DNA from: Clavibacter sp. VKM Ac-2872
GTDB taxonomy: Bacteria; Actinomycetota; Actinomycetes; Actinomycetales; Microbacteriaceae
DNA: 64,000 bases
Direction of reading: 5' to 3'
NCBI RefSeq assembly: GCF_015351105.1
Contig: NZ_JADKRR010000004.1
Span: forward strand, 62,001-126,000
In this document: positions 8,601 through 15,371 of the stretch, piece by piece
Numbering within the stretch: position 1 is the first letter of the stretch
Layout of the letters: every line of letters starts with the position of its first letter
Translations under genes and position numbers: made by a program
The notes under the pieces: generated by a model
Databases searched by the model: none
What the model was told of the DNA's origin: nothing
The model's input: the letters and a program-made list of their open reading frames with translations, nothing else

Positions 8601-8848
8601 ACCAGTTCGCCGACGGCTTCGACCCCGACGTCTTCGACTTCGGCGGCGGCTTCCCCGGCAACCCGGGACCGCCCCCGGCTGGTGGCGGTGGCGGCGGGGC
8701 CGGCGGTGGCGGCGGCATGCAGGTCATCTTCCACGGCCCGGTCACCACGCAGGACGTGCCCGAGCTCATCAAGGCGCAGCGCCGCGAGGCGACGCGCGCA
8801 CGGAAGGCAGCCCTCGGCGGCGCCAGGAGGGTCCGGGTGACGGCATGA
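5678..8848 (+). CDS. Tape measure protein
   Basis: The 1056-residue product sets tail length and is injected with the DNA. Residues 70-170 form a long coiled coil (Lys/Glu/Ala-rich, LSTARLKEQDDAGKVRVAEA). Several hydrophobic stretches follow, notably residues 588-655 (NPVAILVVAIAALIAGIVYL). Residues 665-885 hold tandem Trp-containing repeats of the type FFSGIWNGI and FFTGLWNGI. The Gly-rich stretch near 1005-1020 precedes a basic C-terminal end. It begins 19 bases after the chaperone stop, and its own stop overlaps the next ATG (ATGA). Length predicts a tail of about 150 nm if the usual proportionality holds. Confidence 0.93.
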   Translation: MSSEVGSGQVAIFPTFKGFRQKTSAEVDGAAKEAGGLFSRVFSKSGSDAGRSAGKGFRSSFGVEAGGAATATLKQINAEVVSSSKALSTARLKEQDDAGKVRVAEAQLAEARKKGGADSARVVAAEEKLASAQRGLATTQATVKSSTDRLATARKQLAAASEAASNSEEKSSKSSRGFGASLKAAFTRDLAAAGDSGGKESGRRAGEGLRGGILGAVGSLAAPLAAAVAGLGIGRMLASSITNASDFQESATAITAVFGDADKTIQSFAANSATSLGQSKNQTLDAARVFGVFGKAAGLSGGELAGFSTDFITLAADLASFNNTSPEEAIEALGAGLRGESEPLRAYGILLDDATLKARATKMGIYSGNDALTQQQKVLASQAEIMAQTSTQQGDFARTSQGLANQQRILKAQTENLSTSFGMLFLPIVLKVVGALNTTLVPALFAGVDAITAVYDGFRDGKTALDLGDKTAGLVSFGVTLRGFADQVGVIFGDVKAKIASAFSGDGSQLSTLIGQVVGFVSALSPLQLVFSAIAPLLPTLLSLSGQVAGALTAVLGAALQVLTPILQNLVEDLVGLAGFMGRNTELVGTFAAAILAGVVALKIYRLTVVAVAAVTKAWAIATKALAVVQAGFNLIALANPVAILVVAIAALIAGIVYLATQTTFFQDLWANVTSFFATAWQGTQMIFEAVINAIVSFLTGQLLFIQSMWNAIWTGISSFFTGLWNGIVAFVQTVLVALATMILIQVTAVQTIWNTVWQAIGDFLSGIWNAIVTTVTTNFQNMVALAQERLAALAAGWNAVWSAVLGFLSAVWNGIVSVVTTVFGAVQGFIVGALTSITGFWVSTWSSILSFFSGIWNGILSFVVGVASSVVGAVAGIVNSVRSKVGEAVAFVGGLPGQAMSALGDLGSKLVSSGRALIQGFIDGIKGMIGNVGKAVSGVVQGALDFFPNSPAKKGPLMGPGWRKLRRSGQAVTDQFADGFDPDVFDFGGGFPGNPGPPPAGGGGGGAGGGGGMQVIFHGPVTTQDVPELIKAQRREATRARKAALGGARRVRVTA

Positions 8849-9735
8849 TCGGCACACCGTCGGCCGGGATCCGCGTCCACATCGAGGGATGGGACGGATC
8901 CAAGTGGGACCTGAACGACGGGCCGATCGCGGTCACGGAGCAGACCCTCGAGGTCCTCTACGCGTTCGCGACCGAGTCGTTCACCCGGACTGCCTATCTG
9001 CTCGACGGCCAGGAGTTCGTCGAGTGGAAGGCGCTCCCGCGCGAGTTCCCGCTGCAGGTCTCCACCCGGAAGCGGCAGGAGCTCGGCGGCTGGTACGCGA
9101 CCGACCAGGCGTGGAAGAAGATGATGCGCCCGGGCGAGACGAACCGGCTGCTGTGCTCGGCTCCTGACGGGGGCGTGCGCGCGCTGTCGTTCCGGATGAC
9201 GGGCGAGGACCCGATTCTCACCGTCGACCCGTCGCAGCGGCGCCTCACCTACCTCGACTACGAGCTCGTCGCCGACGACCCGTGGTGGTACTCGGTGGAC
9301 CCGCGCACCTCGGATCCGCTGCGAGGCGGCTTCCGAGACGCGCCCTTCTTCGGCCCCGAGGACGCGGGCCCGCCGTTCTACATCGCGGACGACACGGACT
9401 TCGTGACGGTCGCGAACCACGGCGAGGTCCCGGCCTGGCCGGTCTGGACCTTCGTCGGTCCGATGACCGGCTTCCAGGTGGGCGTGCGCGGCCGGAAGAT
9501 CGCGGCGACGCGGACGCTCGGCGTCGGGCAGACGCTCGTCGTCGACACCCGGCCGCGCCGGAAGTCCGCCGTCCTCGCCGACGGCACGGTCATCACGCGC
9601 AGCCTCACCGCGCGGCAGTACACGCAGATCGACCCCGGGGCGTCCGTCCCGGTGGAGGTCGTCCTGCTCGGCTCCCAGCAGGGCGCCGGGTACGCGACCG
9701 TCACCGTCCACGAGCAGTTCTTCCGGGGGTTCTGA
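8845..9735 (+). CDS. Distal tail protein (Dit-like)
   Basis: The 296-residue product follows the tape measure gene with an ATGA overlap. It contains IRVHIEGWDGSKWDLNDGPI near the N-terminus and paired segments LTYLDYELVADDPWWYS and FTRTAYLLDGQEFVEWKALP, which are common in the N-terminal ring domain of actinophage Dit proteins. The C-terminal part is beta-rich. It forms the hub between tail tube and tail tip. Confidence comes mainly from gene order with some motif support. Confidence 0.7.
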   Translation: MIGTPSAGIRVHIEGWDGSKWDLNDGPIAVTEQTLEVLYAFATESFTRTAYLLDGQEFVEWKALPREFPLQVSTRKRQELGGWYATDQAWKKMMRPGETNRLLCSAPDGGVRALSFRMTGEDPILTVDPSQRRLTYLDYELVADDPWWYSVDPRTSDPLRGGFRDAPFFGPEDAGPPFYIADDTDFVTVANHGEVPAWPVWTFVGPMTGFQVGVRGRKIAATRTLGVGQTLVVDTRPRRKSAVLADGTVITRSLTARQYTQIDPGASVPVEVVLLGSQQGAGYATVTVHEQFFRGF

Positions 9736-11057
9736 TGGTCGCGACCCCGAAGCTCGAGGTCACCCTGTACGACCGCAGCTTCGGGTTCCTGCAGGACGTC
9801 GCCGGCTTCGTCTCCGCGGAGATCACCCGCAAGGCGAACGCGGCCGACGCGGGCTCGCTCGTCCTCGAGGCCGATGACCCGGCGAACGTCGACCTGATGA
9901 ACAGCGACTGCCGGTACGTCGCGACCTACGGCGGCCGCTTCCACTCCTCGGGCCGCGTCATCCTGCCGGAGTTCGACCTGCTGCCGAACAAGCCCATCAC
10001 GTACACGCTGGTGGGGGACTGGTCGATCTTCGAGGACACGCTCGCCATGGTGCGCCCGAAGAGCACCATCCGGCCGGCGTCGCTCGCCGACCTCGGCCAG
10101 GCGTACCAGCGGTACCCCGGCGACGGGAAGACCGTGGCCGGGCAGTGGGGCTGCTACCTCTGGGACGAGGACGTCTTCACCACCGAGACCGCGATCAAGC
10201 GGCTCGTCGCGGAGAACGTCCGCGACCGCCTCCGGCGCCCGGTCACCATGCGCGCGGACCTCGGCCGCGGCGGCAACGCGCGCCTTGAGGGTCGGCTGCC
10301 CGAGGACCTGCGGAACGGGTACGTGGCCGAGGGCATCGCGTCCCTGCTCGCGTGGTCGGGCCTCGTCCTCCGCGCGTGGCAGGAGCCCGACGGGCGCACC
10401 ATCCTCGTCGACGTCGTCGAGCCCTCCGAGTACGGCCAGGAGCTCGACGCCGAGACCGGCACGCTGAAGGGCGGCACCGGGAAGCTCGGCTACCCTGACG
10501 CGACCCGGGCGCTCGTGATGGGCCCGGGTGAGGACGCCGGCCGCGCCTTCGAGTACGTGATCGACGAGGCGGCCGAGGAGGAGTTCGGCTACGTCATCGA
10601 GACTGTCGTCGACGCGACCTCGCCGGACGTGGAGTGGCCCGAGGGCGTGCCCGACGACGAGCGCATCTGGTCGCAGCTCCACAACCGGGGCGACGTGCCG
10701 CAGGCCACGAAGGACGCGCTGCGCGCCTACATGATCCGCGTCGGCTCGGACAAGCTCGCCGAGCTCGCCGCGAAGGCGGCGCTCACGACCGAGCTCGCGG
10801 AGAACGAGTCGTTCTACTACGGCATCGACGACAACGGGTACGAGCCGGGCGACTGGCTCGGCATCACCTCGCACGGCGTCCCGCTGCGCGACCAGATCAC
10901 GGCGTGCACGGTCAAGGCCGACAAGAACGGCGAGACCACGGCGACGCCCACGCTCGGATCTGAGCCCGCCGCCGGCGAGGACCCGGAGACCGCGGTCATC
11001 TTCGACAACCTCATCCGGCTCGCGCAGAGCAGCCGACGACGCTCGACCGGGAGGTAG
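9735..11057 (+). CDS. Tail-tip protein (Gp37-like / tail-associated)
   Basis: The 440-residue product begins MVATPKLEVTLYDRSFGFLQ, with its ATG overlapping the Dit stop. The pattern of beta-rich N-terminal modules (SLVLEADDPANVDLM, YVATYGGRFHSSGRVI), the TYTLVGDWSIFEDTL element and the C-terminal EPGDWLGITSHGVPL segment fits the siphovirus Gp37/Tal tail-tip family found in Rhodococcus and related phages. It is thought to seal the tail tip. No peptidase motif was seen. Confidence 0.7.
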   Translation: MVATPKLEVTLYDRSFGFLQDVAGFVSAEITRKANAADAGSLVLEADDPANVDLMNSDCRYVATYGGRFHSSGRVILPEFDLLPNKPITYTLVGDWSIFEDTLAMVRPKSTIRPASLADLGQAYQRYPGDGKTVAGQWGCYLWDEDVFTTETAIKRLVAENVRDRLRRPVTMRADLGRGGNARLEGRLPEDLRNGYVAEGIASLLAWSGLVLRAWQEPDGRTILVDVVEPSEYGQELDAETGTLKGGTGKLGYPDATRALVMGPGEDAGRAFEYVIDEAAEEEFGYVIETVVDATSPDVEWPEGVPDDERIWSQLHNRGDVPQATKDALRAYMIRVGSDKLAELAAKAALTTELAENESFYYGIDDNGYEPGDWLGITSHGVPLRDQITACTVKADKNGETTATPTLGSEPAAGEDPETAVIFDNLIRLAQSSRRRSTGR

Positions 11058-11060
11058 CGC

Positions 11061-11966
11061 ATGCAGTTCACGACGCTCGGCATCACGAAGTCCATCGGCC
11101 CGAAGGAGTGGGCGACCTACATGGGCCACCTCGCGGGCGACCCGACCGTCGGCGACCCGGCGTCCTTCGCGGCCACCGCCGTCGAGGGATCCCGCGTCGT
11201 CACCGTCGCGCCCGGCTCGGCCGCCGCGTACGGGCACGACGTCATCGGCGCCGGCACGGAGTCCGTCACCTTCCCGCGGCCTACCAGCGGCGGCCAGTGG
11301 TACGCGCTCGCCCTCGAGCGGGTCTCGGCCACGAACCTCCCCGGCAGCCCCGTCACCGCGCGCCTGGTGGTCCTGCCTGGCCCGACGACCGAGGACCGGG
11401 ACGAGATGTACACGCTCCTGCCGGAGGTGAACCCGAACGGCTGGACTGTGCAGCCCGGCGTGAAGACGCACCAGCTCCTCTACTGGGGGTGGGTCGGCGC
11501 GTCCGGCAACTTCAGCCGCCTCGGCGTCGCGCTCCGCGACATGCGCCGCATGCACCCGCGCACCATCCCGGTCACGAACGACCAGCAGGACTTCCGGTCC
11601 GGCTACTTCGACGGCCTCGGCATCATCCCGACCGGCGCCACGCTGGTCATCTTCGAGTTCGAGTTCACGACCCTCCGCCCCGAGCGCGTCGTCGGCACGG
11701 CTTACGGCATGTGGGGCGTGCGCGAGGAGGGCCCCTTCGCCGGCGGCCCCGCGGCGGGGAAACTCTGGATGGAGCTGAACGGCGACCGGATCGGCTACAC
11801 GGCCTGGGACAAGATCGAGGCGAAGGACGCCCGCCGCCCCTTCACCGTGCAGGGCCGCGGCACCACGCGCATCGGCTCGAACCTCCTGCAGCTCGTCGGG
11901 TCGACCAACTTCGACAGCGCGACCCGCGACTTCGTGCAGGTCCGGATGGAGGCGATGCCCGCATGA
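11061..11966 (+). CDS. Minor tail / baseplate protein
   Basis: The 301-residue product starts three bases after the previous stop behind GGGAGG. It has an N-terminal half with VEGSRVVTVAPGSAAAYGHD and WYALALERVSATNLPGSPVT, a pattern seen in phage baseplate upper proteins, and a beta-rich C-terminal half with TLVIFEFEFTTLRPERVVG. It has no recognised enzyme motif. It probably links the tail tip to the receptor-binding proteins encoded downstream; this is inferred from position. Confidence 0.6.
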   Translation: MQFTTLGITKSIGPKEWATYMGHLAGDPTVGDPASFAATAVEGSRVVTVAPGSAAAYGHDVIGAGTESVTFPRPTSGGQWYALALERVSATNLPGSPVTARLVVLPGPTTEDRDEMYTLLPEVNPNGWTVQPGVKTHQLLYWGWVGASGNFSRLGVALRDMRRMHPRTIPVTNDQQDFRSGYFDGLGIIPTGATLVIFEFEFTTLRPERVVGTAYGMWGVREEGPFAGGPAAGKLWMELNGDRIGYTAWDKIEAKDARRPFTVQGRGTTRIGSNLLQLVGSTNFDSATRDFVQVRMEAMPA

Positions 11967-12445
11967 GCGCCCTCCGCCGCATCTACGCGAAGACCATCTG
12001 GCACCCCGACGCGATCCCCGCCGCCGAGAGGAAGTACGCCTCGCCGCTCAAGCGGGTCTTCCTTCCCCTCTTCGACGCGCTCGCCGTCACCGCCGGATGG
12101 GTCGCGATCCAGCACGGGATCCCGTCCATCGACCGGCTCCTGCCGGCCGGGATCTCCGATCTCGCGGGGTACCTGTTCCTCGCGGCCGGCTTCGCCGCTC
12201 TCGTCGGGATCGCCTTCCCCGCCGCCTGGGCCGTCGAGATCGCCGGGAAGGTGCTGATGTTCGCGCTCCTCGGGGTCTACCTCCTAGCCCTCCGGCACCC
12301 GTCGCTGAACGGCGAGGGGACGCGTGACTTCATCGGGTGCGTCGTCGCGATGGCGATGGTCCTCGCGCTCTACCGCCTCTGGATCCTCGGTCGCGACATC
12401 GGTGACCGGCGCCGCCCCCCGCTGCAGTGGGAGGACCAGACGTGA
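11963..12445 (+). CDS. Phage membrane protein, four predicted helices
   Basis: The 160-residue product has hydrophobic segments at about residues 32-52, 66-85, 87-110 and 122-145 and a basic, Pro-rich C-terminal end (GDRRRPPLQWEDQT). The ATG overlaps the preceding stop (ATGA). It is the first of three coupled small membrane proteins. It may be part of the lysis cassette or an immunity or exclusion protein; no family was recognised. Confidence 0.65.
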   Translation: MSALRRIYAKTIWHPDAIPAAERKYASPLKRVFLPLFDALAVTAGWVAIQHGIPSIDRLLPAGISDLAGYLFLAAGFAALVGIAFPAAWAVEIAGKVLMFALLGVYLLALRHPSLNGEGTRDFIGCVVAMAMVLALYRLWILGRDIGDRRRPPLQWEDQT

Positions 12446-12855
12446 TGGATGGACCCCCCGCATGGACCCAACTCGTCCTCGGCTTCTTCGGGCTCGGCGG
12501 CGTGGCCGCGCTCATCACGGCCTTCGCCACCCGGAGGCGGGACCGCACCACCGAGATCCAGGACCGCTTCGAGTCCACGTCCGAGCTCGCGAAGTACATG
12601 CGCGACGAGGTCGCGAAGGAGGTCGAGCGCCAGCTCACCCCGATCAAGGAGCAGCTCGCGGTGGTCACCGCGGAGTCCCACGAGATGAACGAGGCGGTGC
12701 GCTCCCGCGAGGTGCGCCTCTGGCGCTGGGAGACCGGCGGCCGAGTCGGCGTCATCCCGCAGCTCTCCTTCCCGATCCTCGAGCGCCTCGGCCTGAACGG
12801 CCTGTTCGATCCACCCACCACCAGCACCACCGTCCCGGAAGGACCCACCACATGA
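12445..12855 (+). CDS. Phage membrane-anchored coiled-coil protein
   Basis: The 136-residue product has one N-terminal membrane segment (residues 8-28, LVLGFFGLGGVAALITAFAT), a basic RRRDR stop-transfer sequence and a charged helix at about 35-90 (MRDEVAKEVERQLTPIKEQL) that could form a coiled coil. This layout resembles DUF2746-type proteins of actinophages, often found beside holins, and is also compatible with a spanin-like role. The start at 12445 overlaps the previous stop. The product ends in a Thr-rich tail. Confidence 0.6.
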   Translation: MDGPPAWTQLVLGFFGLGGVAALITAFATRRRDRTTEIQDRFESTSELAKYMRDEVAKEVERQLTPIKEQLAVVTAESHEMNEAVRSREVRLWRWETGGRVGVIPQLSFPILERLGLNGLFDPPTTSTTVPEGPTT

Positions 12856-13178
12856 ACCCGATCGACATCGCCATCCCCGCCGTCCCCGTCGGGGTCCTCG
12901 TCCTGCTCAACTTCTTCGCCCCGTACGCGACGGCCATCGTCGTCGACCCGCGGTGGCCCGTCGGTCAGAAGAAGCTCGTCGCGATCATCACGTCCGTCGT
13001 GCTCGCCGCGGTCGTGCTGCTCCTCGCGTGGTGGATGGGCAGCCCCGTCCCCGCGTGGCCGGCGCTGATCCTCCTCGCGGTCGTCGTCTCGCAGGCGTCC
13101 TACGACCTCGTCACGAAGCGGTCGGCCGACGCGCTCTCCCGCGAGGTCGGATCCGGCGCCCGCCACCTCGGCTCGTGA
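12852..13178 (+). CDS. Putative holin
   Basis: The 108-residue product has three hydrophobic segments (about residues 9-30, 42-66, 69-88), short loops and a charged C-terminal end (TKRSADALSREVGSGARHLG). Size and topology match class I phage holins, which open the cytoplasmic membrane at lysis. It is the third of three coupled membrane proteins. No endolysin gene is seen next to it, so the lysis role is inferred. Confidence 0.6.
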   Translation: MNPIDIAIPAVPVGVLVLLNFFAPYATAIVVDPRWPVGQKKLVAIITSVVLAAVVLLLAWWMGSPVPAWPALILLAVVVSQASYDLVTKRSADALSREVGSGARHLGS

Positions 13179-13258
13179 CCGGCGACGACGAGACCGTGGA
13201 CGGCTACCCCGTCCCGGTCGACCCCATGGAGTTGCTGCAGTGCGACTCCTGCCAGTAG
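13175..13258 (+). CDS. Possible 27-residue peptide
   Basis: A GTG at 13175 overlaps the putative holin stop (GTGA) and opens a short frame VTGDDETVDGYPVPVDPMEL ending in CDSCQ. The same overlap style links all preceding genes, and a strong terminator begins about 20 bases after the stop, so the frame fits the operon. It is very short and has no known relative in view; it could also be non-coding. Confidence 0.3.
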   Translation: MTGDDETVDGYPVPVDPMELLQCDSCQ

Positions 13259-13278
13259 GCACCCGCTCCACCCCCTGA

Positions 13279-13306
13279 GCCCCCGGCACGACGCCGGGGG
13301 CGTTCG
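13279..13306 (+). terminator. Strong hairpin before tail-fibre genes
   Basis: GCCCCCGGC (13279-13287) and GCCGGGGGC (13293-13301) pair exactly around ACGAC and are followed by GTTCGC. It separates the membrane-protein cluster from the three large SGNH tail genes. Confidence 0.7.
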
Positions 13307-13331
13307 CATGCCCGGACTCATGGAGGACCGC

Positions 13332-15362
13332 ATGGCCCGCACCACCGTCATCATCCGCCAGCTGTCCGGCCCGCACCAGGACCCGGACATCAACTACCAG
13401 GTCTGGACCCCGTCCTCGCGCATCTTCGAGGACGGCACCGTCACCGAGGCCGGCCCCGGCCGGGTCGACCTCGTCGACGGTGCCGGCTCGGTGCAGGTCG
13501 CCCCGGGCGTCTGGTTCGTCGACGCCGTGCTCCCGGGCGGCCCGCACCGCCGTGCCGTCCGGGTGCCCGCGTCGACGACCGCGGTCTTCTACGACAAGCT
13601 CCCCGACGTCACCGACCAGACCGAGCTCGGCTACGGACCGACCTGGTCCGCGCAGGCGATGCTCGCCGCGAACGAGGCGCGCGTGTCCGCCGACAAGGCG
13701 GCCGTCTCCCAGGCCGAGTCCCTGAAGGCCGTCGCCGAATCGCGCACGCTCCGCGACCAGATCAAGAAGCTGCTCGAGACCGTCGTCGCACCGCCGGCCG
13801 ACACCATCGACGCCGGCGCCGCGGGCGACGCGATCCGCCTCCTCGACGACGCCGACCCGCAGAAGTGGGTCGTCGCGTCCGCAGCGGACTCCACGTGGGA
13901 CGAGGCCGACGAGATCTTCGAGGGCGCATGGAAGCAGGCGTCCGCGTTCTGGCCTGAGCGGTCGTGGGTGCTGCGCCGCTTCAACAAGGCGACCGACGAG
14001 TACGCCTCGCAGCTCGTCTGGCGGACCGCGCCGAACGGCCGCCCCGCAACCGCGATCGTTGCGGCGTCCGGCACCGGAACCGGTGCAGTCACCACGACGA
14101 CGAAGAAGACCGTCTTCAGCGACAACTTCAACCGCGTCGCCGACGACCTCGTCGGCACGCTCCCGCAGACCGGCGGCGTCTGGAAGGGCAAGGCCGGGCA
14201 GTACCGGCTCACGCTCGTCGGCAGCCAGGGCGTCGTCGAGGGCCTCGAGGGACGCACCATCACCGACCCGATCCACGCCGCGACGCTCCCGCACGACGGA
14301 TCCCGCGACGGCGAGTGGGCCACCGTCACCCGCCTCACCACGAAGACCCCCGGCGTCACCGCGATCTACGGCCCGTACGTGTCCGCGACCGACAGCGGCC
14401 TGTTCCTCCGCATCGACACCGGCACCACCGCCGACACCCACAAGCTCGACCTCGTCTCCCGGGTGGCCGGCACCGAGCGCATCGTCGCGTCGCTCGACGG
14501 CGCCGCGCTCGCGCCGAACACTTCGGACCAGTTCTCGGACATCAAGATCAACATCACCGGCCAGAGCGCGACCGTGCGCATGGAGACCACCATCCCCGCT
14601 CTCGCCACGCGCGAGGCGTCGGGGAAGCTCACCGGTGAGGAGATCGCCGCGTGGGAGGACTACGACGAGGTCCGCGCCGTGTCCACCAACGCGCGCTTCC
14701 GGCTCGACTACTTCCAGGCGACCGCGATCACCGTCACCACGACGGCGGGCGGCGGCACCCCGGAGGCTGTCGACCCCGGCGTCGGGCTGCAGGCCGCGGT
14801 CTACAACGGCGCCATCGCCGGATCCAAGATCGACTCCCAGCTCGACCGGCTCCGGAAGCTCTACCCCGTCCGGCCGAACCTGCTGCTCATCGGTCACGGC
14901 CTGAACTACGCCGACGCGACGCCGGCCGAGTTCCTCGCCGACATCCAGCGGTTCGTCGACGCGTTCCTCGCCCTCTACCCCGGGGTGCCGATCGGCATCG
15001 TCACCCAGAACCCGCGGTACTACGTGCCCGCGACCGGCGCCCCGGAGTCTCGGGTCGCCGACCACGCCGCACGACAGGCCGCGATCAAGGGCTACGCGAC
15101 CGCGCGCGGCTGGTGGTTCATCGACACCTTCAACGCCTTCGTCGCGGCCCCGTCCGGCGGCGTGTACCTCGTCGATCCCGCGGACGGCGTCCACCCCATC
15201 GCGACCGGTCGGGCGCTGCAGGTCGCGGTCCTGCTCGCCGCGATCTCCGCGATCAGCCTCCGCGGCACCGGCGGGTCCTCCGGCGGCACCCCGGTCATCG
15301 GCTCGGGCCTGCAGCTCGAGCGCGTCCCCGGCTCCCCGTACCTCCTCCGCATCGAGAGCTAG
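13332..15362 (+). CDS. Phage tail protein with C-terminal SGNH-hydrolase-like domain
   Basis: The 676-residue product is read from ATG 13332, which has GGAGGA four bases upstream; ATGs at 13308 and 13320 in the same frame lack one. Residues 1-80 are a beta-rich tail-attachment domain, 100-140 a short coiled coil, 250-480 a beta-sandwich region. Residues 495-665 resemble an SGNH esterase: VYNGAIAGSKI, LLLIGHGLNYAD (block III-like) and DGVHP with the DxxH pair. The block I serine motif was not found, so activity is uncertain. It is likely a side-fibre or receptor-binding protein acting on acetylated cell-surface sugars. Confidence 0.7.
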   Translation: MARTTVIIRQLSGPHQDPDINYQVWTPSSRIFEDGTVTEAGPGRVDLVDGAGSVQVAPGVWFVDAVLPGGPHRRAVRVPASTTAVFYDKLPDVTDQTELGYGPTWSAQAMLAANEARVSADKAAVSQAESLKAVAESRTLRDQIKKLLETVVAPPADTIDAGAAGDAIRLLDDADPQKWVVASAADSTWDEADEIFEGAWKQASAFWPERSWVLRRFNKATDEYASQLVWRTAPNGRPATAIVAASGTGTGAVTTTTKKTVFSDNFNRVADDLVGTLPQTGGVWKGKAGQYRLTLVGSQGVVEGLEGRTITDPIHAATLPHDGSRDGEWATVTRLTTKTPGVTAIYGPYVSATDSGLFLRIDTGTTADTHKLDLVSRVAGTERIVASLDGAALAPNTSDQFSDIKINITGQSATVRMETTIPALATREASGKLTGEEIAAWEDYDEVRAVSTNARFRLDYFQATAITVTTTAGGGTPEAVDPGVGLQAAVYNGAIAGSKIDSQLDRLRKLYPVRPNLLLIGHGLNYADATPAEFLADIQRFVDAFLALYPGVPIGIVTQNPRYYVPATGAPESRVADHAARQAAIKGYATARGWWFIDTFNAFVAAPSGGVYLVDPADGVHPIATGRALQVAVLLAAISAISLRGTGGSSGGTPVIGSGLQLERVPGSPYLLRIES

Positions 15363-15371
15363 GAGCTCCCC

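Noticed and set aside
5510-8857. Long open frame antisense to the tape measure gene (1115 codons)
   Set aside because: It mirrors a GC-rich coding strand, is full of Arg/Asp/Gly/Glu and has no ribosome site; the + strand protein is clearly real.
11401-11450. GGTGAAC match inside the minor tail gene
   Set aside because: Only one half-site within coding sequence; no second repeat at 11 bases, so not a PHO box.
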